Source: Nemophila menziesii (lineage: Eukaryota; Streptophyta; Magnoliopsida; Boraginales; Hydrophyllaceae). From it: DNA of 64,000 bases. The translations under genes were made by a program, and so were the position numbers. The stretch is taken from the NCBI GenBank assembly GCA_029959085.1, contig JARWIR010000017.1, positions 25,358,144-25,422,143 on the forward strand. Reading direction: 5' to 3'. Under the pieces are notes generated by a model. It was not told the origin of the DNA and made no database searches. It saw only the letters and a program-made list of their open reading frames with translations. This document shows, piece by piece, positions 23,858 to 34,959 of this stretch; position 1 is the stretch's first letter, and every line of letters begins with the position of its first letter.

Positions 23858-25027
23858 TTACCTTAATATTTGGGTTTTGCTCTTTAAGGAAACGTCCAAT
23901 ACCCGAAATAGTACCACCTGTACCTATACCAGCAACAAGTATATCCACTTTCCCATTTGTATCTTCCCAAATTTCAGGACCAGTAGTTTCATAATGAACC
24001 TAAAGTAAGAAAGATTATTAGAGTAAGAAACTAAGATAAATTTCATTTTTAAAATATGATAAACCTTTGGATTTGCAGGGTTATCGAATTGTTGAAGCAT
24101 ATATGAATTTGGTGTTTTTTTTAATATTTCTTGAGCTTTTTCAATAGCTCCTTTCATGCCTTTAGATGGTTCGGTTAAAACTAGTTCAGCTCCAAATGCT
24201 CTTAAAAGTACTCTTCTTTCAAGACTCATTGATGAAGGCATTGTTAAGATTAATTTGTATCCTTTAGCTGCTGCTATAAATGCTAATCCTATGCCTGTAT
24301 TTCCACTTGTAGGTTCAACTAAAATACTCTGAAAAATATAAAAAAATAAAAATAAGTTATTAAAAATATTAGTTAGCTATTATAAACATTTTTTACCTTG
24401 CCTGGAGTTATAACTCCTCTTTGTTCAGCATCTAGAATCATACTATTTCCGATCCTGTGAGGAAAAATAATTTGTTGATTATTGTTAAATCACATAATAA
24501 TGTATGAAGAATTATAGATCTTTTAGGAAGTATAAAGAAGAAATTTATCTAACCTATCTTTAACACTACAGCATGGTTCCATAATCTCAAGCTTTGCAGC
24601 TATGTGTGCAACGGAACCCTTTACGATTTTATTCAAGTACACCATTGGAGTATTCCCAATAAGCTGTCATACCAAAACATTACTATTATCTAAGTACCCA
24701 TAAGATCCATGTCAATCGAGATATACACAAATTACTCCAAAATTAATGGAGAGTTATTCTATTGGATTGAATCGTTTAGATTAAAAAAGAATAAAGTGAT
24801 ACCTGAGTAACATCGTCGGCTATGTTAAGACCTTCGACCTCTGTTATGACAGGTGGTTGTATGGCTACAGCTTTAATGGAACAAGGCAAACCAACAACAT
24901 TTCTTCTTCTATTGGTATTCTTTAGGCTTACCGGAAGCTCGTTAAAACGACCGCGTTTCGAGAAAAGGGATGTTTCAGGGCAGAGAAATTCGGTCTTGAT
25001 GAAACAAGAGGAAGAAGATAGTGCCAT
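23101..25027 (-). CDS. Plastid cysteine synthase, O-acetylserine (thiol)lyase
   Basis: This PLP enzyme makes cysteine from O-acetylserine and sulfide and works with serine acetyltransferase. Ten GT-AG exons can be assembled: 24803-25027, 24554-24663, 24397-24454, 24065-24328, 23862-23999, 23724-23775, 23557-23636, 23425-23484, 23271-23351 and 23101-23193. They total 1161 nt and encode 386 residues with no internal stop, matching plastid isoforms. The first 55 or so residues, rich in Ser, Arg and Lys, look like a chloroplast transit peptide. Motifs: [10 protein letters not shown], the PLP lysine in CSVKDRIG, substrate loop [16 protein letters not shown], phosphate-binding [19 protein letters not shown] and GLLVGISSGA. 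The PLP-lysine motif reads EPCCSVKDR, where EPCSSVKDR is usual. Intron 5 has a 29-base T tract (coding strand) just after the donor. Confidence 0.96.
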
Positions 25028-25070
25028 TTTCTCTTTTCTCTACTCTCTTCGAACCGCTTTAACACTGTGA

Positions 25071-27900
25071 CTGTAAAAGATGAGATAATGATAAACACTA
25101 TTTCCTTTTTAATTGATATCGGGTTGTATGATAATTTACCCCTGAACTATTGATAAATAGCTGTTTAGTCCTTCAACTATGTAGAACCTCCTCAACGTTT
25201 AGATTTTTTTTTTTTTCTTCCGCAATAGTGATATCATAAACAACAACATTACATAAAAACCAATAAAAAGATAAATCTCTTATTGTCATTAACTATCCAA
25301 ATAATATAACTATACATTTGAATCCGTGATCGTTGAGTAGCGAACGAAGATTAACAATCTCATAACCGAGCAAATAATTTTAATCATGATTAATAGACAA
25401 CAAACATAACCTGCAACAATGAAAAATACCACAATTCCTTCAAGATATCCATCAATCCAAGTAGGTTAAGAACATGGAAGACTCATAGATTGAAAATATG
25501 TCTAAATAACACCGACTTTCAGAGAAAGCACCTCAAAAACTTTGCGACCACCTAAAAAACACAAAGCAAAAAAAAGGGATTGCAAATTTGAGTTCATACC
25601 AAAGCTCAGTTAGACAAAATTCAAGACTAGAGTTTGATATGGATATATCTGCGACCAACAGATATCATCTTAATACCCGAGAATAAGAATATTTGAAAAA
25701 CACCATATTAATATTTACTCGACGTTTAGTTACATATTTGATTGGCTAGTTTTTTTTAGTATGTTGTCATTCTTGGATTTCTAGCTCTCCTTTTATTTCT
25801 CTTTTAAAAAAAATTATCTCCTTATTTTCTTTTAAAAAGAATATCCATGTGTTCTCATTTTTACTAGGTGTTTCATCTCTAATGCATTCATTCGTGTGCA
25901 TTATTCAGTTGAATGTTAAATCCAAAGGATACATTTCCAAGATCTATGGAAAATCAAAAGGAATTTATTTCCCTCTTATTTATATGAAATCCCTTGCTAA
26001 CTAATGGAATCAAAATCTCTCCCCGGCTATAGTATTTATTGCTTGCTATGGCTTGAAACCGAGTTATCCAGCCTTTATATCCCATGATTTTTTATAAGCC
26101 AGAATATGATGTCGATACCTAAAAAAGTCTGAAGAGACCTGAGATAACTGAACATAGGAGACGAGTAGAGGGATGAGGGCAAGAGACGTCTGCCAAAGGG
26201 GAGAGGAGTGTCAAACTCTTCCCAGGATAGACATCCCGATTCACCTGAGGCCACATCCGAGGGTAATTGTTCATGACAATCTAGACTCCCCAACAACCTA
26301 AAATGTGCACTGCTTTTTGCTTAATACTGTGCATCATGCCAATATTTCGTGTGAACCTACCAACTCTATAAATAACCTTTTGTGGTAGAAGTTGGTACAC
26401 TCTAAATACCCCCATAAACATCCATCTCTATAAATGGTTGTGGTTGTTATATTGCCTGAATAAATCCCTTAACTCCTTGGATTAAGTAATCTCAGATAGA
26501 AACAATGCTAATGTTGAGTGTCGGTGCCGTCGGGAGTGCACCTCCCTTTGGCCCTGACATAATGTCTGGTTTCAAGAAAAAATCGATGTAGTAGTTGAAG
26601 CTCCTCGCCAGTGATCGAGATAAATGTACGATAATGTTACTATGATTCACCGTATGAATTCATCATCTAATTCCCTCTCTTATGCCGACACTTTTGCTTA
26701 TCAGGTTTTGTGCATGGTCTCTAACCGAGTCCTTGGGTTGAGTATTCTTATAGTGTTACTTTTTTAACTCTATCATCTGGCGCCATTTATGGAAATGAGT
26801 TTGATCCCATTGAGATTCCATGATGGATGTCTCGAGGGGAAAGAATTGGTGGTGAAGCTTGTGTTGGTGGAAAGGGTTATAGTCGTACATATATGAAACA
26901 TAGCCAACGCGATTAAGATTGGAAAAACGTGAGAGGGATCACAAAGGGTTGCTCTTTGAGACGAGTTAGAGGAATACACATACTTATTCACATGGACTAC
27001 ATGAGATGGTAGGAACAGATCAAAACATTTTGTAAAATTTTCTAAATGTTCACCTAACTACTAAGTCGATAGTGTAAAAGAAAAGAAACAATTACTAGGA
27101 GAAAAACTTTGTAATTCTCGCATTATGTGATAGATTTATAGGGTCGCGGGACATCATTTTGTGGGTTTATTAGACTAATTTGATGGATTATTCCCTAATA
27201 TGTGATATACTTTTGTTTCTTTGCTAATCTTGGATATTTATGTGTTTTTTGAGCTTTTATGTGTTAATTTTTTGTTAAGTGTGTAGTGCCTAGGAACAGA
27301 GATGATACGAGACCTCGAGATGGAGCAAAGAAGTCAAAAAGTCAAGGTCAGCCCCAAGTCAAGGCTTGAAATGAGCAAAAACTCAAGTTTGGAGTCAAGT
27401 GCAAATTTTGACAAAACTTTGAAGTCAACTTAAGAGTGACGCCAAACACAAATGGTGAGAATTCTGACCAAGCACCTCGATCTCAAGATAGACTTTGAAC
27501 CGAGAGCGTGAGAGTTAAAAGTTTGGATTTGTAATTGAGGCGACAGAGTAATTCTAATATTTCCACGATGCCTCGAACCTATACAAAATTGCAAAAAGAC
27601 CTCTTTGGCAACATTTTACCCACCTAAGCGGGCCCGTCAAAAAGGAAAATGTTTTTACTTTAATATATCAGCTTTACACTTGGAAAAAGAGGATAATTCA
27701 GCTAGGTAAAGAATAGAAATGCTTGGGAAGGAGGAGAAATAATCATTCCAAATAAAGTTCAATTAAGAGCGACTCAAAAAGTTTCACCCTCAACAAGGTA
27801 TTTGGAAAGAAGACCCTCTCTCTCCCTTTCTATGTTGTCTCATGACGGAAGGACTTATCAACTTACTCAACCACGAGTATATAAAATGTAATATTAAATA
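25071..27900. other. Intergenic DNA with probable LTR-retrotransposon remains
   Basis: No gene is visible. Around 26260-26770 the sequence looks like the 3' half of an LTR (CTCTATAAATAACC, then a C-rich part), followed at 26778 by TGGCGCC, a primer-binding-site-like motif found after many Ty3/gypsy LTRs. Without a second LTR or a coding domain this stays tentative. Confidence 0.35.
26778..26792 (+). other. Primer-binding-site-like motif of an LTR retrotransposon
   Basis: The motif TGGCGCCATTTATGG follows ATCATC, resembling the TGGCGCCGTT... sequences just inside the 5' LTR of plant gypsy elements. No paired LTR was identified. Confidence 0.35.
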
Positions 27901-27914
27901 AATATCTCTCGCTA

Positions 27915-28765
27915 AAGAACGCCCCCAGCTCACACACATTCTCTTTGTGGACAATGCTCTTTTTTATCCTCCTAAATAATAAAGAGATTGCATCCTTTAA
28001 GAGCATCCTTCAAACTTACTATAATGCATCCATCCAGAGAATTAATTTTGAGAAGTATTCTATGTGCTTTGGGAAAGCTATGTCTCAAGATTTGGCTTTA
28101 TCGGTGTCATCCGAGCTTAATATCCGAAAAGAAGCATATTCTCTTGGGACATATCTCAGAGTTCCCCTCAACCACAAAAGATAGCCTAATTTCAAATTTC
28201 TGGGGGGATGTTCAACATAAAAGGAAGATACATTGGGTTGCGTGTGATAAAATGGTGATACGTAAAGTTATTGGCAGGGCTGGCCTGATATTTTGGGGGC
28301 CTAAAGCAAACTCTAAAATAGGGGCCCCTTATATAAAATTACAATTTATATAAAATATAATAAAATGTATATATACATATAATAAAAAAATGATTAAATA
28401 AATTTATTAAAAACACAAATAAATTTAAAAATATTCTCATATTTTTTTTGTCAATGTTTTTTTATTAATAAAATCAAAAAAAATGTCTAACTAAGTTAAC
28501 AAGTTTTAATTATTATTTTTTTAAAATAAACAAAAAGATATTAGCTTACACATTATTTTGTTTGTTTGCGCTGGGCAAAGAAATTGGATAATAAATTAAA
28601 GTTGAACCGTTTAGTCTCTTTTAAAGAGAAAAAAAAAAGTTTGTTATAATTTTAGGGGCCCAAAAGTTAAATGAATTGGGAGGGGACCAAGTCCATGGCC
28701 TCCTTAGCCTCCCCACAGGACCGGCCATGGTTATTGGTAGTATAGGTTTCAAAATGAGTAGCCAC
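27915..28765 (+). pseudogene. LINE reverse-transcriptase fragment (3' half), split by a hAT element
   Basis: Plus-strand frames read THILFVDNALFF (the usual FADD box with the second Asp changed to Asn), IASFKSILQTYYNAS, INFEKYSMCFGK and, later, HWVACDKMVIRKVIG. The last motif is cut by a hAT insertion (28275-28729); reading across the insertion continues SIGFKMSS, as expected for LINEs. It is a dead fragment lying opposite to the LINE fragment that starts at 28765 on the other strand. Confidence 0.75.
28275..28729. mobile_element. Non-autonomous hAT element, 455 bp
   Basis: A perfect 8-bp duplication GTTATTGG flanks it (28267-28274 and 28730-28737). The ends are inverted: CAGGGCTGGCCTGATATTTT on the left, and CATGGCCGGTCCTGTGGGGA when the right end is read inward. 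The interior is AT-rich and non-coding. It sits inside the LINE fragment on the plus strand. Confidence 0.92.
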
Positions 28766-29287
28766 AGATAAAATATATAGAGATATAGGGGGTCACTTTG
28801 ACAAATACTCTGTGATGGACTAAACAGGGCCAAGACTATTCCATTCATAGTGACACTATATGATACTAATGAGATGCACATCATGACCCATATGAACCAT
28901 GTTAGGTATAATCCTAACCGCATTAGTACTTACTGAATAAAATCCCACTCCCGCTTGTCATAAGTATTGTGAATATCCACCTTAAGAATGTCGTAGCATT
29001 TTTTTGTGTTAGGTTTTAGACGCTTAAACTTACGCAGTACCTCTTGCACAAGGATGATATTATCATGTATAAACCTATACTTGATGAGTAAAGTTTGGAT
29101 CGGAGAGACGATCTTACCCATCATAGGTTTAAGAAGAAGTACTAGCACCTTCAAATAATCTTATGCAAGAAGTTAGCTAAGCTAATGATACAAAAATCGC
29201 CTAGGGTGGTAGGATGGTCAACTTTCTGAATAAGGAAAATAAGAGTCTTATTCAGATGTTTGAGGCATTAGGATATCCCAAAAACAA
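28766..29287 (-). pseudogene. LINE reverse transcriptase, 5' half (part 2, after MULE-2)
   Basis: The minus strand reads LLKPMMGKIVSPIQ, FIHDNIILVQEVL, KVDIHNTYDKREWDF and, further on, SVTMNG and SDPLYLYIF: the palm and finger motifs of a LINE reverse transcriptase before the catalytic box. It continues the fragment at 30901-31500, from which it is separated by MULE-2. Confidence 0.75.
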
Positions 29288-29440
29288 GAGATAATTACAC
29301 CTAGGGTCTTGACCACACCCCCCTCTTCAAGATGGGGACCCGGCCTAGAGCCTCTTCTTACTAAAGACCTCAGGAAGTTTTTAACACATGAACCCCAAAA
29401 TCCCTATTACGTTATTACCCTCTTTTGTATTTCTTTTTTC

Positions 29441-29561
29441 TATATATACTAAATTAAAACCCCATCAATTATAATTTCAGATATTTATTCTCTCACCTCA
29501 CTCTCTCCCCTATCCTCCCCACTTCCTCCTCCGTGAACACCCAAAACTGCCACCACCAAAA
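29441..29561 (+). promoter_or_regulatory. Promoter-like region and leader inside MULE-2
   Basis: A TATATATA box is followed by a CT-rich leader and ACCAAAATG, in the same order as in MULE-1 (482-581). Conservation between two otherwise diverged copies suggests a real transcription start. Confidence 0.5.
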
Positions 29562-30269
29562 TGACTACACCACCTGCTCCTCCACCGCCTGCACCACCGC
29601 CACCACACCAAAGCTTCTCGCAACCTCATCTCCACCATTTCTTCACCGAGTTCTGGAGAGTACCTCGCTGCTAGATCGAGATCGAGATCCAGGCTAGTTC
29701 ACCTCGCTACAGTCAACCTCCCTCCCCCCTCACCTCGCTGCTAGCCTCGCCATAGCTCTGCGCAGCAACACCGAGCTCGAACGCGAAAGAGATCTGAGAT
29801 CCACTGTGTTGGACAACCATGGCAGCAAAAGATGGACCTCCGTTCGTGGCGTGTACAACCCCGGCGAGATCTCCCTCCTCTGCTGAAGCCGTTCGAAGCC
29901 ATCTCCACCACCTCACTGCAACCACGGCGATATCTCCTTCCTCTGCTGAAGCCGTTCGAAGCCAGCTCCACAACCCCGGCGAGAACTCCTAGCTGAGCTC
30001 CACAACCAAAGCTCACCGCGAGTTCTGGTGGTGACGAGATGTTCCAGATTCTTCTTCTTCGATCCTAGCTGCAGATCTCGAAACTTGCTGCTTTTCTTCC
30101 GGTGTTGTTCGTTTGGTGGCGGCGAGGTTCGTGTGTATGGTGTTGACGAGCAGGGGGAGCAGATGGGTGCTGCTGTCTTCCTCCGGCGAGTAGTGTATTT
30201 TATTTTATTTTTAATTTTCTCGCGGACTGTGTACGCTGTTTGTTGTTTTTTTTTTTTTTTTCAGATCTG

Positions 30270-30291
30270 GTTTGACCAGATCTGGTCAAAC
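30270..30291. repeat. 22-bp perfect palindrome in MULE-2
   Basis: Same half-site (GTTTGACCAGA) and same total length as at 1257-1278. Confidence 0.9.
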
Positions 30292-30384
30292 GTGTAACTA
30301 GTTTAGGTTTTTTATTTTTATTTGTTGTAAATGTGTTATATTTTTGAATGAAATGAATAAAATGGTATTTATACATTAATTTTA

Positions 30385-30595
30385 ATAGAGTATTCATTTA
30401 ATTTCAAAGAGTACTCTTAATATTTCATAGAGTACTCTGACTATTTAATAAAGTACTCCGACTATTTTTATAGAGTATTTATTTAATTCTCGGAGTACTC
30501 TGCAAATTCAGTGAGTACTCCGCAAATTCTCGGAGTACTCTATATTTTTTCCGGAGTACTCTATACTTTTCTCGGAGTACTCTATGTTTTTTCCG
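30385..30595. repeat. GAGTACTC palindrome array in MULE-2
   Basis: Seven exact GAGTACTC copies plus decayed variants such as AAGTACTC and GAGTATTT. The spacers differ from those in MULE-1. Confidence 0.85.
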
Positions 30596-30596
30596 G

Positions 30597-30732
30597 TGAC
30601 CGGTGACTGGTGGCCGGTGGTCGGTGGTCGGTGGTCGGTGGTCGGAGGTCGGTGGTCGGAGGTCGGAGGTAGGTGGTCGGAGGTTGGAGGTAGGTGGTGG
30701 GAGGTTGGAGGTAGGTGGGTAGTGGTAGGTAG
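30597..30732 (+). repeat. GGTGGTCGG-type G-rich minisatellite in MULE-2
   Basis: Longer version of the MULE-1 array (about 135 bp), made of GGTGGTCGG, GGAGGTCGG and GGAGGTAGGTGG units next to the right end. Confidence 0.8.
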
Positions 30733-30900
30733 AGGAGAGAGAAATAGTGACATCATAATTTTTTGTCTTTTAGTGATAGTAAGGGTAGGAAAGACAATTG
30801 TCAAAATTCAGGTCCCTAAGAAGAATGGCATTTCAGAAACTACTCTATAGAGAAGACATTTTGTCTCCAAGACCCTATATATAATTTACCCCAAAAACAA

Positions 30901-31500
30901 TGATGGAACCACACACTAAAATCATCTGAACCAAGAGATTGATTATCCCCCCAATTCCACGTTGCTTCTGTAACTCTCTCCATTGAGATGAGTCGAGTCA
31001 ATGAATTATTATCGACACAATAACCGTGCTTGGATACAATCCAAGAAAGGTTTAAAGGCGTGTTAACCCGTTGCTTGTACAAATCATAGAAAAAAAGGTA
31101 GTAAGACGCTCAAGCTTCTCAGGTTTGCCAACCCAATCACCATAAGAGTTTTTTAGGCAAAGGATTTGATTAACGACACAACGAAATTTAGTGGATTCAT
31201 GGAAAAATCTAGTAGTTCTGATCGTTCTGTTTCAACCACTTACATTTATCCCTAATGGCCCAGTATTTCTCTTCAAAACTCCAGAGTTTATCAATGTCCA
31301 CTAAAGTGTCCTTGTATCACTGGGAGAAACTTGAAGCTAACGGTTTCTCAAGGGTTTTATCAAACTCCTTAAAGACTTCGTCAATACTTCTTTTATTGTT
31401 TAGGAGTTCCAGTCTACTCCACCGAACTAGACGCTTTCAACATGAATTCAGTTTCCACCAGAATTTGTGCGTTAGGGTTCAAAAAAGAAATGTACCTTGT
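30901..31500 (-). pseudogene. LINE endonuclease-to-RT linker (part 1, before MULE-2)
   Basis: The minus strand reads FKEFDKTLEKP, EKYWAIRDKCKWLKQND (the conserved linker before the RT), FFYDLYKQRV, and the RT entry LGSDDFSVWFHHCFW. It contains stops and frameshifts. Its left boundary is the MULE-2 target duplication; its right boundary is the solo LTR at 31501. Confidence 0.75.
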
Positions 31501-32963
31501 TGATGTCTCCTCATTTGTGATGATTTAATATTAGTTAGAGACATCATTTTTAGTCTTTTAGAAAGTCTTTGAGTCGATTTTCCCATGAATTATTACACTT
31601 TCCTATTTCTAGTCTTGATTTAATGAATTATTATTTTTAGAGCATATTGGGTTTAATTAATTATTTAGTGTGAAACTTTAAAGATATATATGGAGATCCC
31701 AAGTCAATTCTAAGAGATAAAGGAAAGAAGATATACATGGAAATTGGAGATAAGGAAACATAAGCTAAAATATGGAAAGATAAAGTTGTCAAATAAATTT
31801 GAATTTCACCACCTACGACCACAAATGGGCATATATCTCAAAATCGGTGAGGAATTTTTGGAAGAATGGTCAAGAGAAAAGTTAAATATCTTTCCGAGAC
31901 GATGAATTTCGACTATTTATACGCGTCAAACTGATAAGTATTGAAGCTGTTATGAACAAACCAAAAACGGGGCTGATTCTATATTTTAGGGTTACGAATT
32001 TGAGTTGGGCTAGGTACTTACCTTCTCCTACAAGAAAACGAATTAGGTCTTCCAAGACACCTATAAATACACCCTTAAACCATTGTAAACATGTCCTTGC
32101 TCAGTTCCAAGTATAGGCTTAGTCCTTACTTGTATTTTCTCAATTTTAAATAATAGCTTAGTCTTTAATTTAATATAATATTCATCCTTAGTATCAAACT
32201 ATTCATTCAAGGAGCAAGTTTATCTATAGAGGAAGACAAGAAGCACGAAGTTGGAGAGTGACAAACTCCTCTTCTACATCTCTCCTTCTCTATATTTAGG
32301 GTAATTAGCTATAGATTGTGGCTTCACCATATTTCTAAGCTTTTATTATGTAAGTTTTACTTTTAATTGTTGGGTTATTATTTTGTCTTAAATTCAATAA
32401 TACTATTTATTATTTTAATTAATTTGAGCTTGGCGTATATTGTTATTATGTGTTTTGATTTATTGTTACAACCCTAGATTTGACCAATCTTAGGATTATT
32501 CTTAGTTATTAACAACACCACATAATCATCTAGTTTTGATCCTTTGCCTAACTAAATAGCCATAAAGGTTTGATTTAACCATCAATCATTATTTAGAATC
32601 CTGGTTAATATATAATACTCAATGTGTGACAGATTAGAATAACTTAGTAATAGACTCATATTAGTAATCCTAATTTATTTGACTTACATTCATATTTATT
32701 TATCTGCATTCGTATTTTTTATTTATTCATATTAGATAATTATTCGTCTTATCTTATATTTTATTTGAAACATCTAAATTCATCTACACCTATTTAATAC
32801 AAGTAGATCTAACGGATTAAATCCCTACAAACGAACTTGACTTATCATTAAAACTTGCAAACGATCTGTGATACTTGCAGTGAATTCCGTGGTTCTCAAG
32901 GGTGTGTGCTCTTTATTATTATCTTTATTTATCTATTATTTTATCACACCTTTGCCCCCACCA
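31501..32963 (+). mobile_element. Solo LTR, 1463 bp, superfamily not assigned
   Basis: It starts TGATGTCTCC and ends CCCCCACCA (TG...CA) and is flanked by a perfect 5-bp duplication CTTGT (31496-31500 and 32964-32968), with no internal region. A 5' portion of the same LTR recurs inverted at 60785-61393, and a 3' portion at 8060-8226. Confidence 0.88.
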
Positions 32964-32966
32964 CTT

Positions 32967-34870
32967 GTGTTGGAATTATGCCCTAGCCCCGATCGTCTTG
33001 TAATGAATTGAACACAAGTGTTTACTGTACTACAGTATTATAGTTATTCATACAATATGAAACTTGTGAGACTTATCTCAATTAAATATGATTAATTCTC
33101 GTTTTAATGAAAATGCTGATAGTGTTATTGTGTTCTTATGTCTACTACACATTGATGTATATGGACATGTTGTAATTTTAGCCAACGATAGATATTCTTA
33201 CTCCATCTCCTTCACTAATTATATCAGATATAGATGTGTTTACCAAATGAAACACAAATATGAATGATTTGAAATGTTCAAACTATTGTACAGTGAAGTT
33301 GAAAGTAAGTATAAGAGTATGAAGGAAGTAATATATTAACTTGTGGTGGTAAAAAATCTTAGCAATGCATTTGTAGATTATCTATGGCAAAATAAGATTC
33401 TGTCTCAGTGAACATCTCCTAAAACACTTTGGTTTAATGGTAAAAATTGCATTTTATTGGATATAGTGCACTCCATGATAAGATTCACAGGTTTTAAAAT
33501 ATTCTTATGGACTATGTTTTAAAGTTAGTTGCATATTTAATTAAATCCTAGGTCCTACTAAACAGTCGATAAAATCCATATGTGAAATGGATATGATATA
33601 AATCAAACCTAAAAAATGTAGGAATTTGAAAATGTTTGATTTATGCTAAACGACTTATGATGGTTAAGCTTCAGTTGAGATCTTTCGAATATAGATTTGT
33701 TGGACACCCAAAGAAAAATAACATGATTATATTTCTACACCATTTTGAAGAGTTATTTATACAAGCTGAAGAGCATCAGATGCACGTCGATCTTTCTTTA
33801 CTTAATGAAGTAATAGTTCCATTTAAGTTTCAAGTCTCAAACTTTGAGGTATTAGGTACGATTAATGAACCTCCCCTGGAACAAGGAAGTTAACAAAAAT
33901 CAAGAGAAAGAAGAATTTATTGTACAAAAGCCTCCTAAAGGTTGTATAGATATCATCATACACCAAAATCAATTGTAATAATGGTAAAAATTTGATGAGG
34001 AAAATCATATAGATGATAACCCCATCAAGTGATGATCCTAAAACCATATGAAGAACCATAGAATCTGAATTAGTATCTATAAGAAATAACAAAGTATGGT
34101 ACTTTGATTGAATCTCTAATAGACATAAGATCCATTTATAGTAAATGGGTGCTTAGGAAATGATTGGAGTAGAGATAAGGTAGAGACCTATAACGTCCTT
34201 CTAGTTGCTAAGAGTTCGAATCAAAAGGAAAACATCGATTATGGTGAACTTCTTTTCTCATAGCAATGCTTAGTTGATTTCAGATTTTACTTTTGGTAAC
34301 TACATACTATTATTATAAGATATGGTAATATCATGTGAAAATAGTTTTCACTAAATGGGAGCTGAAGGATGACGTCCTTACGACCAATACTAAAGTTCCG
34401 ATGTCTCCATTTACTCAAAACAAAATATGTAAGTTTTAAAATCTATTAAATGGATTGAGAAATGTCACTAAACTGGATTATTCACTATCATAATATCAAA
34501 TAGTTTGATTTTATGATTTAAGAATAAGAGTCATCATAGTATCAAATAGTTTGATTTTACGATTTAAGAATAAGAGTCATAAGAGTACAAATAACTAGTG
34601 GGAGCATACTCATATTCTTGGTGTTATATGTAGATGACATATTATTATATAAGGATATGATATACCAAGCAAGCAAGCAAACCAAGTTCTTTATTATCCA
34701 ATAATTCTCCATGAAAAATTTAGGAGAAGTAGCTTATATAATTTGAATTAGGTTCTATAGAGAAAGATCAGAGAAGCTACTTAACCTATGTCAATCTTAG
34801 TACATAAATACGATTTGAGAAGTATCACATGGAAATTATAAGAGGAGCTTTTAACAACATGCTTTTGGAA
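32967..34870 (+). mobile_element. Decayed Ty1/copia retrotransposon (LTR start, integrase and RT remains)
   Basis: TGTTGGAATTATGCCC at 32967 resembles the start of many copia LTRs. From about 33180 a broken frame follows copia integrase and then the region after it: FTNYIRYRCVYQMKHK, the GTPQ/NG-like stretch near 33420, then FEYRFVGHPKKN in the frame at 33636-33893. Later come ESELVSIRNNKVW (start of RT), LIFLVLYVDDILLYKD with the catalytic YVDD near 34620-34650, and FSMKNLGEVAYI. Stops are frequent. The gag and protease regions and a 3' LTR are not seen. Confidence 0.75.
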
Positions 34871-34959
34871 TTTTCTATAAATCAACTTTTAAATCTGTCA
34901 ATTCCAAAATTCCTGCACCTATTTTTTGAAAACCAACACAACAATCGTCAAACTATTCC

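Larger units (their letters stand above)
29288..30891 (+). mobile_element. Non-autonomous MULE (MULE-2), sister of MULE-1
   Basis: A perfect 9-bp duplication CAAAAACAA flanks it (29279-29287 and 30892-30900). The 24-29 bp inverted ends share (T/A)AGGGTCTTG with MULE-1 at the same distance from the tip. Internal order matches MULE-1: TATA box (29441-29448), CT-rich leader, ATG near 29560 in an ACCAAAATG context, GC-rich sequence, the 22-bp palindrome (30270-30291), the GAGTACTC array and the G-rich minisatellite. The peptide after the ATG is a short Pro-rich stretch not conserved with MULE-1. It inserted into the minus-strand LINE. Confidence 0.92.

Noticed and set aside
33636..33893. An independent small gene of 85 residues
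   Set aside because: Its sequence follows the copia polyprotein between integrase and reverse transcriptase, with matching motifs before and after it.
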